Positions 1 through 6,644 of a stretch of DNA of 13,276 bases are shown here, in pieces. The notes beneath the pieces are model-generated. The model was given only the letters and a program-made list of their open reading frames with translations. It was not told where the DNA came from and did no database searches. Origin of the DNA: a bacterium (lineage in GTDB: Bacteria > JAHJDO01); assembly GCA_030671985.1 (NCBI GenBank), contig DAOVHI010000025.1, positions 1-13,276 on the forward strand. The letters are read 5' to 3'. Position numbers and translations under genes: made by a program. Every line of letters starts with the position of its first letter. Position 1 is the stretch's first letter.

Positions 1-108
1 GGCGGCAGCGGCGGCGGCAGACCGGACATGGCACAGGCAGGAGGGAAGGACGTATCCAAGCTCGCTCAGGCTTTGAAGCATGTTCCTGAAATAATACAAA
101 AAAAATAA
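1..108 (+). CDS. alaS: Alanine--tRNA ligase, C-terminal end (partial)
   Basis: Only the last 35 codons and the TAA stop (106-108) are in the window. The frame opens with a Gly/Ser-rich stretch followed by GRPDMAQAGG and a lysine-rich tail. This is the conserved C-terminal signature of the C-Ala domain of alanyl-tRNA synthetase, where the glycine-rich loop precedes the RPDMAQ motif. The full enzyme charges tRNA-Ala and edits mischarged Ser/Gly. The stop codon directly abuts the ATG of ruvX, an adjacency seen in many bacteria, which supports both calls. The gene is cut by the window edge, not broken. Confidence 0.93.
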   Translation, partial: GGSGGGRPDMAQAGGKDVSKLAQALKHVPEIIQKK

Positions 109-522
109 ATGGTTAGACTACTCGGACTGGATATTGGAGATAAACGCATAGGCGTGTCTGTAAGTGATGAGCTGGGCATAACAGCGCAGGGACGTGAAAA
201 TATTCACAGAGAATCTGACGACCAGACTATAAATGAAATATGCGAACTAATAAATCGGCTACATATAGATGAAGTCGTTGTTGGACTGCCCAAAAATATG
301 AACGGTACGCTTGGGCCGCAGGCAGAAAAGGTAATGGGATTTTCAAAAGCGCTGGCCTCTTCGGCACATGTTCCGATTAGATATTGGGACGAGCGATTAA
401 CAACTGTTATTGCGCAAAGAAGTCTTACTGCTTTAAATGTAAGAGGCAGAAAAAAGAAGAAAAAAGTCGACAGAATTGCAAGCCAGCTCATTCTCCAGGG
501 ATATATGGATAGGAATGAATAA
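109..522 (+). CDS. ruvX: Putative pre-16S rRNA nuclease / Holliday junction resolvase YqgF
   Basis: This 137-residue protein has the usual length and motif order of the YqgF/RuvX family, an RNase H-fold nuclease. Members are implicated in maturing the 16S rRNA 5' end and, by fold, in Holliday junction resolution. Visible motifs are LDIGDKRIGVSVSD with acidic D8, VVGLPKNMNG (57-66), WDERLTT (93-99, acidic pair D94/E95) and the C-terminal VDRIAS with D121. The last is usually D-x-x-A-A, so the second Ala is Ser here. A lysine-rich loop (113-119) precedes D121, as is common. The ATG follows the alaS stop with no gap, so translation is probably coupled. The 3' end overlaps the ATG at 515 of the next gene by 8 nt. 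Confidence 0.93.
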   Translation: MVRLLGLDIGDKRIGVSVSDELGITAQGRENIHRESDDQTINEICELINRLHIDEVVVGLPKNMNGTLGPQAEKVMGFSKALASSAHVPIRYWDERLTTVIAQRSLTALNVRGRKKKKKVDRIASQLILQGYMDRNE

Positions 523-2098
523 CCGCAAGTATATTCTCGTACTTATTCTTGCCGGAATAGCTGCGTATCTGACATCTTTTCAAAACAGTTTTGTATGGGA
601 TGATATTGGCTTAATTACAATAAATCCCTATATAAAAAGTTGGAAACATATTGGAGATATTTTTACGTCGTTCCTATATTATAAAACCGGTGATGGCGGA
701 ACCTTTTACAGACCTATTGTCTCGCTTTCATTTTTGATAGATTACAGCATATGGAAAGGAAATCCTGTTGGATATCATCTGACAAATCTTCTGCTTCACG
801 TCACAAATGCTATTCTGCTTTATAAAATAATTTTCGCCTTGTTTAAGGAAGAAAAGACAGCGTTCTTCACGTCTCTTCTCTTTGTTGTGCATCCAATTCA
901 TACTGAGGCTATTGCATATATCTCCGGCAGAGCTGATCCGATATCAATTCTATTTATGCTTAGCTCATTACTCTTATTTATAACATACGGCAGTCAAAAT
1001 AAGTTCCGGGGCATGTTTTTCTCTGTCGTTTTCTACATGCTTGCTCTACTTACAAAAGAATACGCTATAATTTTTGTCCTACTTCTTGCAGCGTATGGGA
1101 TTTGTTTTAAACCAAAGATTAAACTGCGATATTACCTGATATTTTTTGCAATTTCGTTAATTTATGGGTTAGCACGGCTGGCTCTGTTAAAGAACGAGGC
1201 TGGAGTATTTTTATTCAAACAAAATATAAACATAGCCCATCTTTTGTTAGTTACGGGCAGCTCTTTTACCGAATACCTGAGACTTCTATTGTTCCCAATA
1301 AATCTTCATTATCAAAGAGAACTTCACGTGCCTTCCTCAATTCTCCAGCCAATGGGCATACTATCAGTTCTCATCCCTCTTGTATTTATTCTGTTTGTCA
1401 TTATTTTTAGAAAGAAGAAACCTGTTCTATTCGGCTCAATATGGTTTATGATATGTCTTATTCCATATCAAAGCGCTTTGCAATTGAATGCGGAACTGAC
1501 GGAACACTGGCTATACTTTCCTTCAATAGGTATATTCCTTATTATCTCAAGTTTTTTAACTTCCCGTATAAGAAATGCAAAGTATAAACATGTTCTAAAT
1601 ACAGCTCGTTATGCTTTTTTTGCATTGATAATTATTCCAGGAATAGTGTTTACTAATTTTCAAAGCCGTCACTGGAAAGATGAAATCACTCTGTACAATC
1701 ATATACTGAGATTCAGACCGAATGAGCCAAGAGTTCACAATAATCTTGGTAATGCATATGCAACAGAGAGAAAGTACGATGATGCCTTAGCACATTTCAA
1801 AAAAGCAGTTGAAATTGCGCCAGCCTATTCTACTGCCTTTTTTAATATGGGCACTGTATACTTAGAAAAACAGCAGTTTTATACAGCTGCTACGCAGTTC
1901 CAAAAAGCTCTGACCTTGAATCCTTCTTATACAAAAGCCCGCTTGTATCTAGCAGAGACGTATAACAGATTGGGACTAACATATTACAAGCAAAAAAACT
2001 ACCAAAAGGCAAGAGAATCATGGATAAAAGCTTTGAAGATTCATTCTACACATTCCGGAGCAAAAAAGAATCTTGCTACTCTATATCAAATACGCTAG
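515..2098 (+). CDS. TMTC/PMT-like polytopic membrane protein with C-terminal TPR repeats
   Basis: The 527-residue protein has two parts. Residues 1 to about 400 are highly hydrophobic with around ten membrane segments. Residues about 404-527 are soluble TPR repeats (NNLGNAYATERKYDDALAHF, then FFNMGTVYLEKQQFYTAATQF, then a third starting LGLTYYKQKNYQKA). The first extracytoplasmic loop has WDD (28-30), TFYRP (63-67) and GYHLTNLLLH. HPIHTEAIAYISGRAD follows at 126-141. These match TMTC-type proteins and bacterial relatives with GT-C glycosyltransferase folds, where the DD pair is the likely catalytic or metal site. The role would be sugar transfer from a lipid-linked donor to an extracytoplasmic acceptor; the substrate is unknown. 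A TTG at 476 would add 13 residues inside ruvX. I chose the ATG because the hydrophobic segment starts right after it. Domain call is firm, function is inferred. Confidence 0.8.
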   Translation: MNNRKYILVLILAGIAAYLTSFQNSFVWDDIGLITINPYIKSWKHIGDIFTSFLYYKTGDGGTFYRPIVSLSFLIDYSIWKGNPVGYHLTNLLLHVTNAILLYKIIFALFKEEKTAFFTSLLFVVHPIHTEAIAYISGRADPISILFMLSSLLLFITYGSQNKFRGMFFSVVFYMLALLTKEYAIIFVLLLAAYGICFKPKIKLRYYLIFFAISLIYGLARLALLKNEAGVFLFKQNINIAHLLLVTGSSFTEYLRLLLFPINLHYQRELHVPSSILQPMGILSVLIPLVFILFVIIFRKKKPVLFGSIWFMICLIPYQSALQLNAELTEHWLYFPSIGIFLIISSFLTSRIRNAKYKHVLNTARYAFFALIIIPGIVFTNFQSRHWKDEITLYNHILRFRPNEPRVHNNLGNAYATERKYDDALAHFKKAVEIAPAYSTAFFNMGTVYLEKQQFYTAATQFQKALTLNPSYTKARLYLAETYNRLGLTYYKQKNYQKARESWIKALKIHSTHSGAKKNLATLYQIR

Positions 2099-2101
2099 AA
2101 T
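2073..2101 (+). promoter_or_regulatory. Possible sigma70-type promoter for the SRP RNA gene
   Basis: TTGCTA (2073-2078) and TAGAAT (2096-2101) are separated by 17 bases. They match the -35 consensus at 4/6 and the -10 at 5/6. Transcription would begin near 2108, about 20 nt before the first paired base of the SRP RNA, consistent with a short precursor trimmed at the 5' end. The -10 overlaps the TAG stop of the TPR protein. This is only a consensus match in AT-rich DNA, so confidence is modest. Confidence 0.35.
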
Positions 2102-2126
2102 AATTAGAGTTATAGAATATTTCAAT

Positions 2127-2422
2127 TCTGCCGCACTAGATGGGGAGATAGCGGTGTCCTGATTCCCGGGTTAAACTCGGGGTGACCTGCAATCCGCTAC
2201 AGCAGGATTGAATTCCTTCTTGAGGTCAATGTGTTTTTTGGAAGGGTGTAAAATAGGTGGTTATGAAAGCCGGATCCTATGCGGCAAAAGCTTGCGAACC
2301 CCGTCAGGCCCGGAAGGGAGCAGCGGTAAGTAAATACTTTTGGGTGTTGTGGGGATATCTGGCTGGAGCTGGCTGTTGAATAACTAGTCAAAAGACAGGA
2401 TCAAGAGATGGTGTGCGGCAGA
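2127..2422 (+). ncRNA. ffs: Signal recognition particle RNA, large bacterial type with Alu domain
   Basis: The apical S domain is unmistakable: GTCAGGCCCGGAAGGGAGCA (2303-2322), with the GGAA tetraloop at 2312-2315 and flanking helix 8 internal loops that bind Ffh. The 5' part carries Alu-domain sequence (GGGGAGATAGCGGTG near 2142, TGCAATCCGCT at 2188-2198, then AGCAGGATTGAATTCC), as in the Bacillus scRNA. The ends close by a 10-bp stem, TCTGCCGCAC (2127-2136) with GTGCGGCAGA (2413-2422), which I used to set the limits; mature ends may differ by a few bases. The length of about 296 nt fits the large class rather than the roughly 110-nt E. coli 4.5S form. It pairs with Ffh for co-translational membrane targeting. 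It lies just upstream of dnaX, as in Bacillus. An apparent extra hairpin sits in the Alu domain (see findings). Confidence 0.95.
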
Positions 2423-2450
2423 GCTTGTTTGTAATGAGGAGATTTTTTTC

Positions 2451-4130
2451 GTGTCATATTTGGTACTTGCAAGAAAATGGAGACCGAGCGTATTCTCCGA
2501 GGTTATTGGGCAAGAGCACGTAACCAAGACTTTAACAAATGCCGTAACATCCGGTCATCTAGCACACGCTTATCTCTTTAGCGGACCAAGAGGTATTGGA
2601 AAAACATCTACAGCAAGAATACTTGCTAAAGCACTTAATTGTCATCAAGTAAAAGAAGCAATCCCCTGCAATAAATGCAGTATATGTCTTGAAATAGCAG
2701 AAGGAAATAATATTGATGTTCTTGAAATAGACGGCGCATCCAACAGAGGAATCGATGAAATTAGAAGTTTACGCGATAATGTCAGGTATACACCGTCTCA
2801 GGGAAGATACAGAGTTTACATAATAGATGAAGTTCATATGCTTACACCTGAAGCATTTAATGCGCTGCTCAAGACATTGGAAGAACCGTCAGAACATGTC
2901 AAATTTATATTTGCAACAACAGAGCCTCATAAGATTCCGTTAACTATTCTGTCCCGCTGTCAACACTTCTCTTTTAAAAGAATACAGACACAGGACTTGG
3001 TAAAACATTTAAAACATATGGTTAAAATCGAGAAAATCAAAGTAACTAACGAAGCGCTGTTTTTAATAGCAAAAAACGCCGATGGCAGTATACGGGATGC
3101 TCAGAGTGTGCTGGACCAATTAATTTCCTTCTCTCTCGATAAGGAAATTACCGTAGATATTGTAAATAGTCTTTTGGGATTAGTCAGTCAGGATATATAT
3201 TTTCAGTTTGCCGAAAACATATTGCGCAAGGATGTTGTTAAATTATTAATACTGATTGATAAATTAGTGAACGAAGGAAAAGATATAGGACAAGTGGCAA
3301 ACGGGCTCATTAACTATTTCCGAAACTTGTTTTTCATTAGTCTTGGGAAACAGGGAGAAAACCTGGTAGATGTGTCTCAGGATACAAAGGAGACACTAAT
3401 TCTCCAGACAAACCGGTTTCAAAAAGGCCTGCTGTGGCAGATACTTGAAATGATTTCTTCTCTTGAAAAGAACATAAGAACAACAAGAACTCCCAGAGCT
3501 TTTCTTGAAATTGCGATGATTAAAATAGTCAATACCATGTCTCCTATTATGCTGGGAGAAATTGTAGAAAAGCTAACAGAATTAGAAAAAAAATTGGGAA
3601 CAGGAAGCGAGTACTCTATTGCAGAACCTTCTCCGGAACCAATTTCTCCTCCGCTTCAACAGCCGAAAACAATTCAAGAGGAACCAACGCAACAGGATTT
3701 GACAATAGATATTATAAAACAAAAGTGGCCGAAAATAATCTCAACATTAAAAAAACAAAAAATGATATTGGGAGTCTTTTTGTCGGAAGGAGCTCCTGCA
3801 GATCTAAAAATGAGTACATTGGAAATTGGATTTGGACCAAACGCCAAATTGTTTTTGGAAAAGGTTGAAGCTGAAAAAAAATCTATTGAAGAAACATTAT
3901 TAGAGGTATTAGGACATAATATAACAGTAAGATGCGTGCTTGTGGAAAAAGATAACCATGCGTTTAAAAATAATGAAGACTCCAAAAATCAGCAAGTTGA
4001 AGAGCAAAATAAACAGAACGAAAAACTACTAAACAACCCTGCAGTCAAAACTGTAATGGAAAAATTTGGAGCCGAAGTAGTTAAAATTAGCAAAAAAAAG
4101 GAGGACATAGAAAATGGCGGGAATAGGTAA
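2451..4130 (+). CDS. dnaX: DNA polymerase III subunit gamma/tau
   Basis: This is the clamp-loader ATPase of the replisome; 559 residues is within the family range. The N-terminal AAA+ module has Walker A GPRGIGKT (45-52), a four-cysteine zinc site (C64, C73, C76, C79), Walker B IIDEVH (124-129) and the SRC sensor (168-170). Domain III runs to about residue 375. It is followed by a Pro/Glu/Gln-rich linker (about 385-415) and a tau-like C-terminal domain, ending in a lysine- and glutamine-rich tail. The GTG start at 2451 is preceded by GAGGAGA (2436-2442) at 8-nt spacing and gives the canonical MSYLVLARKWRP start. An A8 run (3586-3593) sits at the domain III/linker junction. The 3' end overlaps ebfC by 17 nt. 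Confidence 0.97.
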   Translation: MSYLVLARKWRPSVFSEVIGQEHVTKTLTNAVTSGHLAHAYLFSGPRGIGKTSTARILAKALNCHQVKEAIPCNKCSICLEIAEGNNIDVLEIDGASNRGIDEIRSLRDNVRYTPSQGRYRVYIIDEVHMLTPEAFNALLKTLEEPSEHVKFIFATTEPHKIPLTILSRCQHFSFKRIQTQDLVKHLKHMVKIEKIKVTNEALFLIAKNADGSIRDAQSVLDQLISFSLDKEITVDIVNSLLGLVSQDIYFQFAENILRKDVVKLLILIDKLVNEGKDIGQVANGLINYFRNLFFISLGKQGENLVDVSQDTKETLILQTNRFQKGLLWQILEMISSLEKNIRTTRTPRAFLEIAMIKIVNTMSPIMLGEIVEKLTELEKKLGTGSEYSIAEPSPEPISPPLQQPKTIQEEPTQQDLTIDIIKQKWPKIISTLKKQKMILGVFLSEGAPADLKMSTLEIGFGPNAKLFLEKVEAEKKSIEETLLEVLGHNITVRCVLVEKDNHAFKNNEDSKNQQVEEQNKQNEKLLNNPAVKTVMEKFGAEVVKISKKKEDIENGGNR

Positions 4131-4428
4131 GTTTCTTAAACAAGCACAAAAAATGCAGAAGGATATGGCGAAAATACAGGCGGAAATGGCAGATAAAACG
4201 GTAGAAGCTACTGCTGGCGGCGGTATGGTTACAGTAATAGCTAGTGGGAATCAGGAAATAACAAGTATCAAAATTGATAAGGAAGTAGTAGATCCGCTCG
4301 ATATAGAGATGCTTGAAAATCTGGTTGTTGCAGCTGTCAACGAAGGATTGCGTAAATCTAAGGAAATGGCTACAGAAGAAATGGGCAAATTAACAGGCGG
4401 ACTAAATATACCGGGACTTATGGCATAA
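4114..4428 (+). CDS. ebfC: YbaB/EbfC family nucleoid-associated protein
   Basis: The 104-residue protein begins with a Lys/Gln/Met-rich helix (FLKQAQKMQKDMAKIQAEMA). A central strand region contains GGGMVTVIASG, and the protein ends in an Met/Gly-rich tail (LTGGLNIPGLMA). This is the standard YbaB/EbfC architecture of a small homodimeric DNA-binding protein with a tweezer-like fold. Its position between dnaX and recR is the most widespread gene order for the family (yaaK in Bacillus). The ATG at 4114 is well supported by AAGGAGG (4098-4104), placed inside the end of dnaX, so translation of the pair is likely coupled. The exact cellular role of the family is not settled; chromosome organisation and regulation have been proposed. 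Confidence 0.95.
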   Translation: MAGIGKFLKQAQKMQKDMAKIQAEMADKTVEATAGGGMVTVIASGNQEITSIKIDKEVVDPLDIEMLENLVVAAVNEGLRKSKEMATEEMGKLTGGLNIPGLMA

Positions 4429-4438
4429 AGGGAAAAGC

Positions 4439-5032
4439 GTGTTTTATACAGAATCTCTTGAGAAACTAGTTAAAGAATTGGGTAAGTTTCCCGGCATTGG
4501 ACCAAGAAGTGCTCAAAAATTGGCATTTCATATAATGAAAACACCTAAAGAAGAAGCTAGGGAACTTGCGCAAGCTATTATAGATATAAAGGAAAAAACA
4601 AGGTATTGCTCTATATGCAATAATCTGTCGGAAGGGGAGCGCTGCGCAATCTGCGTAGATCCAAGTAGAGATAAGAACATAATATGCGTTGTTGAAGAAC
4701 CAAATGATATAAATGCCATTGAAAAAACAGGAACATATAAAGGAACATATCATGTGTTAATGGGCGCTATATCTCCGCTTGACGGGATATGTCCCGATGA
4801 CTTAAAAATAGAAGAACTTATTGAAAGAATATCCGCAGGCGCCAAGGAAGTTATTTTGGCAACAAATCCTGATACAGAGGGCGAAGCTACAGCAATGTAT
4901 CTCGGGAAGATAATAAAGCCGTTAGAAATTAAAGTGACCAGAATTGCCAGAGGTATTCCTGTCGGCGGGAATATTGAGTATACAGACCAGGCAACATTAG
5001 CTAAAGCCATGGAAAAACGCGGAGAATTATAA
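4439..5032 (+). CDS. recR: Recombination mediator protein RecR
   Basis: The 197 residues match full-length RecR, which works with RecO (and RecF) to load RecA onto SSB-coated gaps. An N-terminal helix-hairpin-helix (LGKFPGIGPRSAQKLAFHI, about 14-32) is followed by a four-Cys zinc finger (C57, C60, C69, C72). A Toprim domain (about 81-172) contains CVVEEPND and TNPDTEGEATAMYL. The C-terminal Walker-B-like RGIPVGGNIEYTD closes the ring-forming region. The GTG start at 4439 has AAAGGGA just upstream, overlapping the ebfC stop region (10-nt gap). The TAA stop shares its last base with the ATG of the next gene. Nothing essential is missing. Confidence 0.97.
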   Translation: MFYTESLEKLVKELGKFPGIGPRSAQKLAFHIMKTPKEEARELAQAIIDIKEKTRYCSICNNLSEGERCAICVDPSRDKNIICVVEEPNDINAIEKTGTYKGTYHVLMGAISPLDGICPDDLKIEELIERISAGAKEVILATNPDTEGEATAMYLGKIIKPLEIKVTRIARGIPVGGNIEYTDQATLAKAMEKRGEL

Positions 5033-5583
5033 TGACACTTAATGTTCTGGATATCGTCATAATTTTGATTCTGGGAATAGTAACTATATGGAGCGGAATT
5101 AGAGGGTTTTTCAAGACCGTTATAAATCTGGCCGCTATTATTTTCGGATATATTATTGCCAGCCATTTCTATGTATTTTTAGTTGAAATGCTTAGAGAAA
5201 AGACGGGTGATTCGGTGTTAATAAAGGGGTTATGCTTTATAGTGCTTTTTGCTCTTGTTGCCGGAGCTATTCTGGTGCTTGGACATTTCTGCAATAAGAT
5301 TGTGAAAAAATCTCCCTTAAGATGGCTTGACCATGTAGGAGGAGTTCTGTTCGGTTTTATTAAAGGCGCATGTATTGTAGGCGTACTGCTCGTTCTTCTA
5401 GTGGTTCTTCTTCCAAAGGATAGTAAATTCACGGGAGAGTCGCTTATATTTCCAAAGGCAAAGACAGTATTTTTAGCTATGAAAGCTCTTCTGCCACAAT
5501 CCCTCAAACAAAAGACAACTCAAAAATACGAGGAGTTCAAGGATTATTGGAAGCAGACAAAAGAAAACATCTCTCTCTCATAA
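5032..5583 (+). CDS. cvpA: CvpA family membrane protein
   Basis: The 183-residue protein has about four hydrophobic segments (roughly 5-25, 30-50, 64-87 and 105-127) and a short charged cytoplasmic tail. The N-terminal pattern VLDIVIILILGIVTIWSGIRGFF and the later GGVLFGFIKG match the CvpA family. The family was named for colicin V production in E. coli, and its biochemical role is still unclear. The ATG overlaps the recR stop by one base (TAATG), showing tight coupling. The 3' end overlaps the proposed nth start by 37 nt. The family assignment rests on hydrophobicity and the motif pattern; no catalytic residue is expected. Confidence 0.82.
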   Translation: MTLNVLDIVIILILGIVTIWSGIRGFFKTVINLAAIIFGYIIASHFYVFLVEMLREKTGDSVLIKGLCFIVLFALVAGAILVLGHFCNKIVKKSPLRWLDHVGGVLFGFIKGACIVGVLLVLLVVLLPKDSKFTGESLIFPKAKTVFLAMKALLPQSLKQKTTQKYEEFKDYWKQTKENISLS

Positions 5584-6185
5584 TTTCCAGACTGATAAAA
5601 AAATATCATAACCCAAAGATTGCTCTGCATTATAGAAATCCTATTCAGCTTCTTGTCGCAACAATACTATCTGCGCAATGTACAGATAAAATGGTAAATA
5701 AAGTAACAAAAGTATTGTTTGAGAAATATAGATCTGTAGAGGATTATGCTAACGCAGAACTTTCTGAATTAGAAAAAGACATAAGACAAACAGGCTTCTT
5801 CAGGAATAAGTCAAAAAATATAAAAAATGCCTGTAAGATGCTCATGGAAAAATTTGATGGGCAAGTTCCAAACACAATGGAAAAGATGTTACTGCTTCCC
5901 GGAGTTGCAAGAAAAACAGCAAATGTTGTGCTTACAAGCGCGTATGGAGTAATAGAAGGCATTGTAGTTGATACTCACGTGAAAAGATTATCGCAGAGAC
6001 TGGGCTTAACCAAGAATGATAATCCTGAAAAGATAGAAAAAGACCTTATGAATATTGTGCCGAAAGATAAATGGGCGCAATTCTCGTTTTTACTCATATC
6101 CCACGGCAGGAAAATATGTCAGGCAAGAAAACCAGTTTGTGGTGAATGCATTCTTAATGACCTGTGTCCATCAAGAGGTGAGTAA
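5547..6185 (+). CDS. nth: Endonuclease III (DNA glycosylase/AP lyase)
   Basis: This base-excision-repair enzyme removes oxidised pyrimidines and cleaves abasic sites. Its 212 residues match E. coli Nth (211). Visible features are LLVATILSAQCTD (35-47), the helix-hairpin-helix LPGVARKTANVVL with catalytic K123, and VDTHVKRL with catalytic D142. The [4Fe-4S] ligands are C191, C198, C201 and C207, with exact C-x6-C-x2-C-x5-C spacing. The third Gly of the usual LPGVGRKTA is Ala here. The start is TTG at 5547, inside cvpA, with AGGAG at 5531-5535 (11-nt spacing) and AAGGA at 5539-5543. No upstream ATG or GTG fits, and the family N-terminus aligns to this TTG. A 5'-shortened version from a later rare start is possible but would lose conserved sequence. 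Confidence 0.95.
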   Translation: MEADKRKHLSLIISRLIKKYHNPKIALHYRNPIQLLVATILSAQCTDKMVNKVTKVLFEKYRSVEDYANAELSELEKDIRQTGFFRNKSKNIKNACKMLMEKFDGQVPNTMEKMLLLPGVARKTANVVLTSAYGVIEGIVVDTHVKRLSQRLGLTKNDNPEKIEKDLMNIVPKDKWAQFSFLLISHGRKICQARKPVCGECILNDLCPSRGE

Positions 6186-6186
6186 A

Positions 6187-6441
6187 ATGAATAGAAATAT
6201 TGAGTTAACAAAGCAGGAAAAAGAAGTAGAGGATGCCTTAATGGCTGGAGAATTTGTTAGTGTTGATAATAAGGAACTGGAAGAAATTGATAAAATGGGT
6301 CGTCCTTTTGGGAAACAATACACACAGCTAAAAAGAAAATTTGAAGGAAAACAGTCTGAATTGCTTTTACGTGTTTTAGCAATAACTTTCGGCACCTTAT
6401 CAGATAGTATATTTGGACATGGAAGAAAAATTGAAACTTAG
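6187..6441 (+). CDS. Small hypothetical protein, function unknown
   Basis: This 84-codon frame begins one base after the nth stop. ATG 6187 is preceded by GAGGTGA (6175-6181), a good ribosome binding site within the end of nth, which argues that it is translated. The frame also extends upstream to 6055 inside nth, but that part is only the shadow of nth. The predicted product is charged: NIELTKQEKEVEDALMAGEF, then an acidic/basic middle with MGRPFGKQYTQLKRKF, then a more hydrophobic stretch (LLLRVLAITFGTLSDSIFG). The first 30 residues loosely recall small antitoxin-like proteins with an LTKEEKEIE-type opening, but no toxin partner is adjacent. I do not recognise the family. The C-terminus may be degenerate or fused to non-native sequence, because structured repeats follow at once. 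Confidence 0.55.
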   Translation: MNRNIELTKQEKEVEDALMAGEFVSVDNKELEEIDKMGRPFGKQYTQLKRKFEGKQSELLLRVLAITFGTLSDSIFGHGRKIET

Positions 6442-6459
6442 AACTCTCAACTGGTCACT

Positions 6460-6523
6460 GCACCTGACTTTTTCCAGCCACCTTTCGGCGTTGGCTCTCA
6501 ATCGCTGGGCTTGGTCGTTGTGC
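6460..6523 (+). repeat. Imperfect long stem-loop after the small ORF
   Basis: Four short arms nest in order: GCAC (6460-6463) with GTGC (6520-6523), GAC (6466-6468) with GTC (6514-6516), and CCAGC (6474-6478) with GCTGG (6504-6508). A possible inner GCCA/TGGC pairing alternates with the last. Bulges separate the arms. No T-run follows, so it is not a standard intrinsic terminator. It could be a mobile-element end, a recombination site resembling an integron attC, or a remnant of an RNA or gene. Base composition is richer in G+C than the flanking DNA. Confidence 0.4.
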
Positions 6524-6560
6524 GCAAATTAAATAAAATTTAGAGAATAATCAAAATATG

Positions 6561-6640
6561 TAGGGACAGGTCGTGACCTGTCGGATAAAAGAAACAATAA
6601 AAATCATACAATAAAGGGCAAAAATACGGTTTTGCCCCTA
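6561..6640. repeat. Short interspersed element with two hairpins and TAGGG/CCCTA ends
   Basis: The element opens with TAGGG (6561-6565) and closes with CCCTA (6636-6640), a 5-bp terminal inverted repeat. Just inside are two perfect hairpins. The first is GACAGGTC / GACCTGTC (6565-6572 and 6575-6582, 2-nt gap). The second is GGGCAAAA / TTTTGCCC (6616-6623 and 6630-6637, 6-nt loop). An A-rich spacer joins them. It codes for nothing. The layout resembles non-autonomous MITE- or REP-like intergenic repeats that occur in many copies in environmental bacterial genomes. Only one copy is visible here, so repetition is inferred. Confidence 0.55.
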
Positions 6641-6644
6641 TCGG

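Noticed and set aside
476-514. TTG start extending the TPR membrane protein by 13 residues
   Set aside because: It would lie inside ruvX, and the extra residues do not resemble a family N-terminus. ATG 515 directly precedes the first membrane segment.
2443-2449. T7 run after the SRP RNA as an intrinsic terminator
   Set aside because: No stable hairpin immediately precedes it, and it lies between the dnaX ribosome binding site and GTG, so it is better read as spacer.
4092-4099. Second A8 run near the end of dnaX as a frameshift site
   Set aside because: It encodes the lysine-rich tail and runs into the AAGGAGG ribosome binding site of ebfC, which explains it. A slip here would alter only the last few residues.
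6055-6186. Upstream in-frame extension of the small ORF into nth
   Set aside because: The extension overlaps the essential iron-sulfur end of nth in another frame. The internal ATG at 6187 has its own ribosome binding site, so the extension is not needed.
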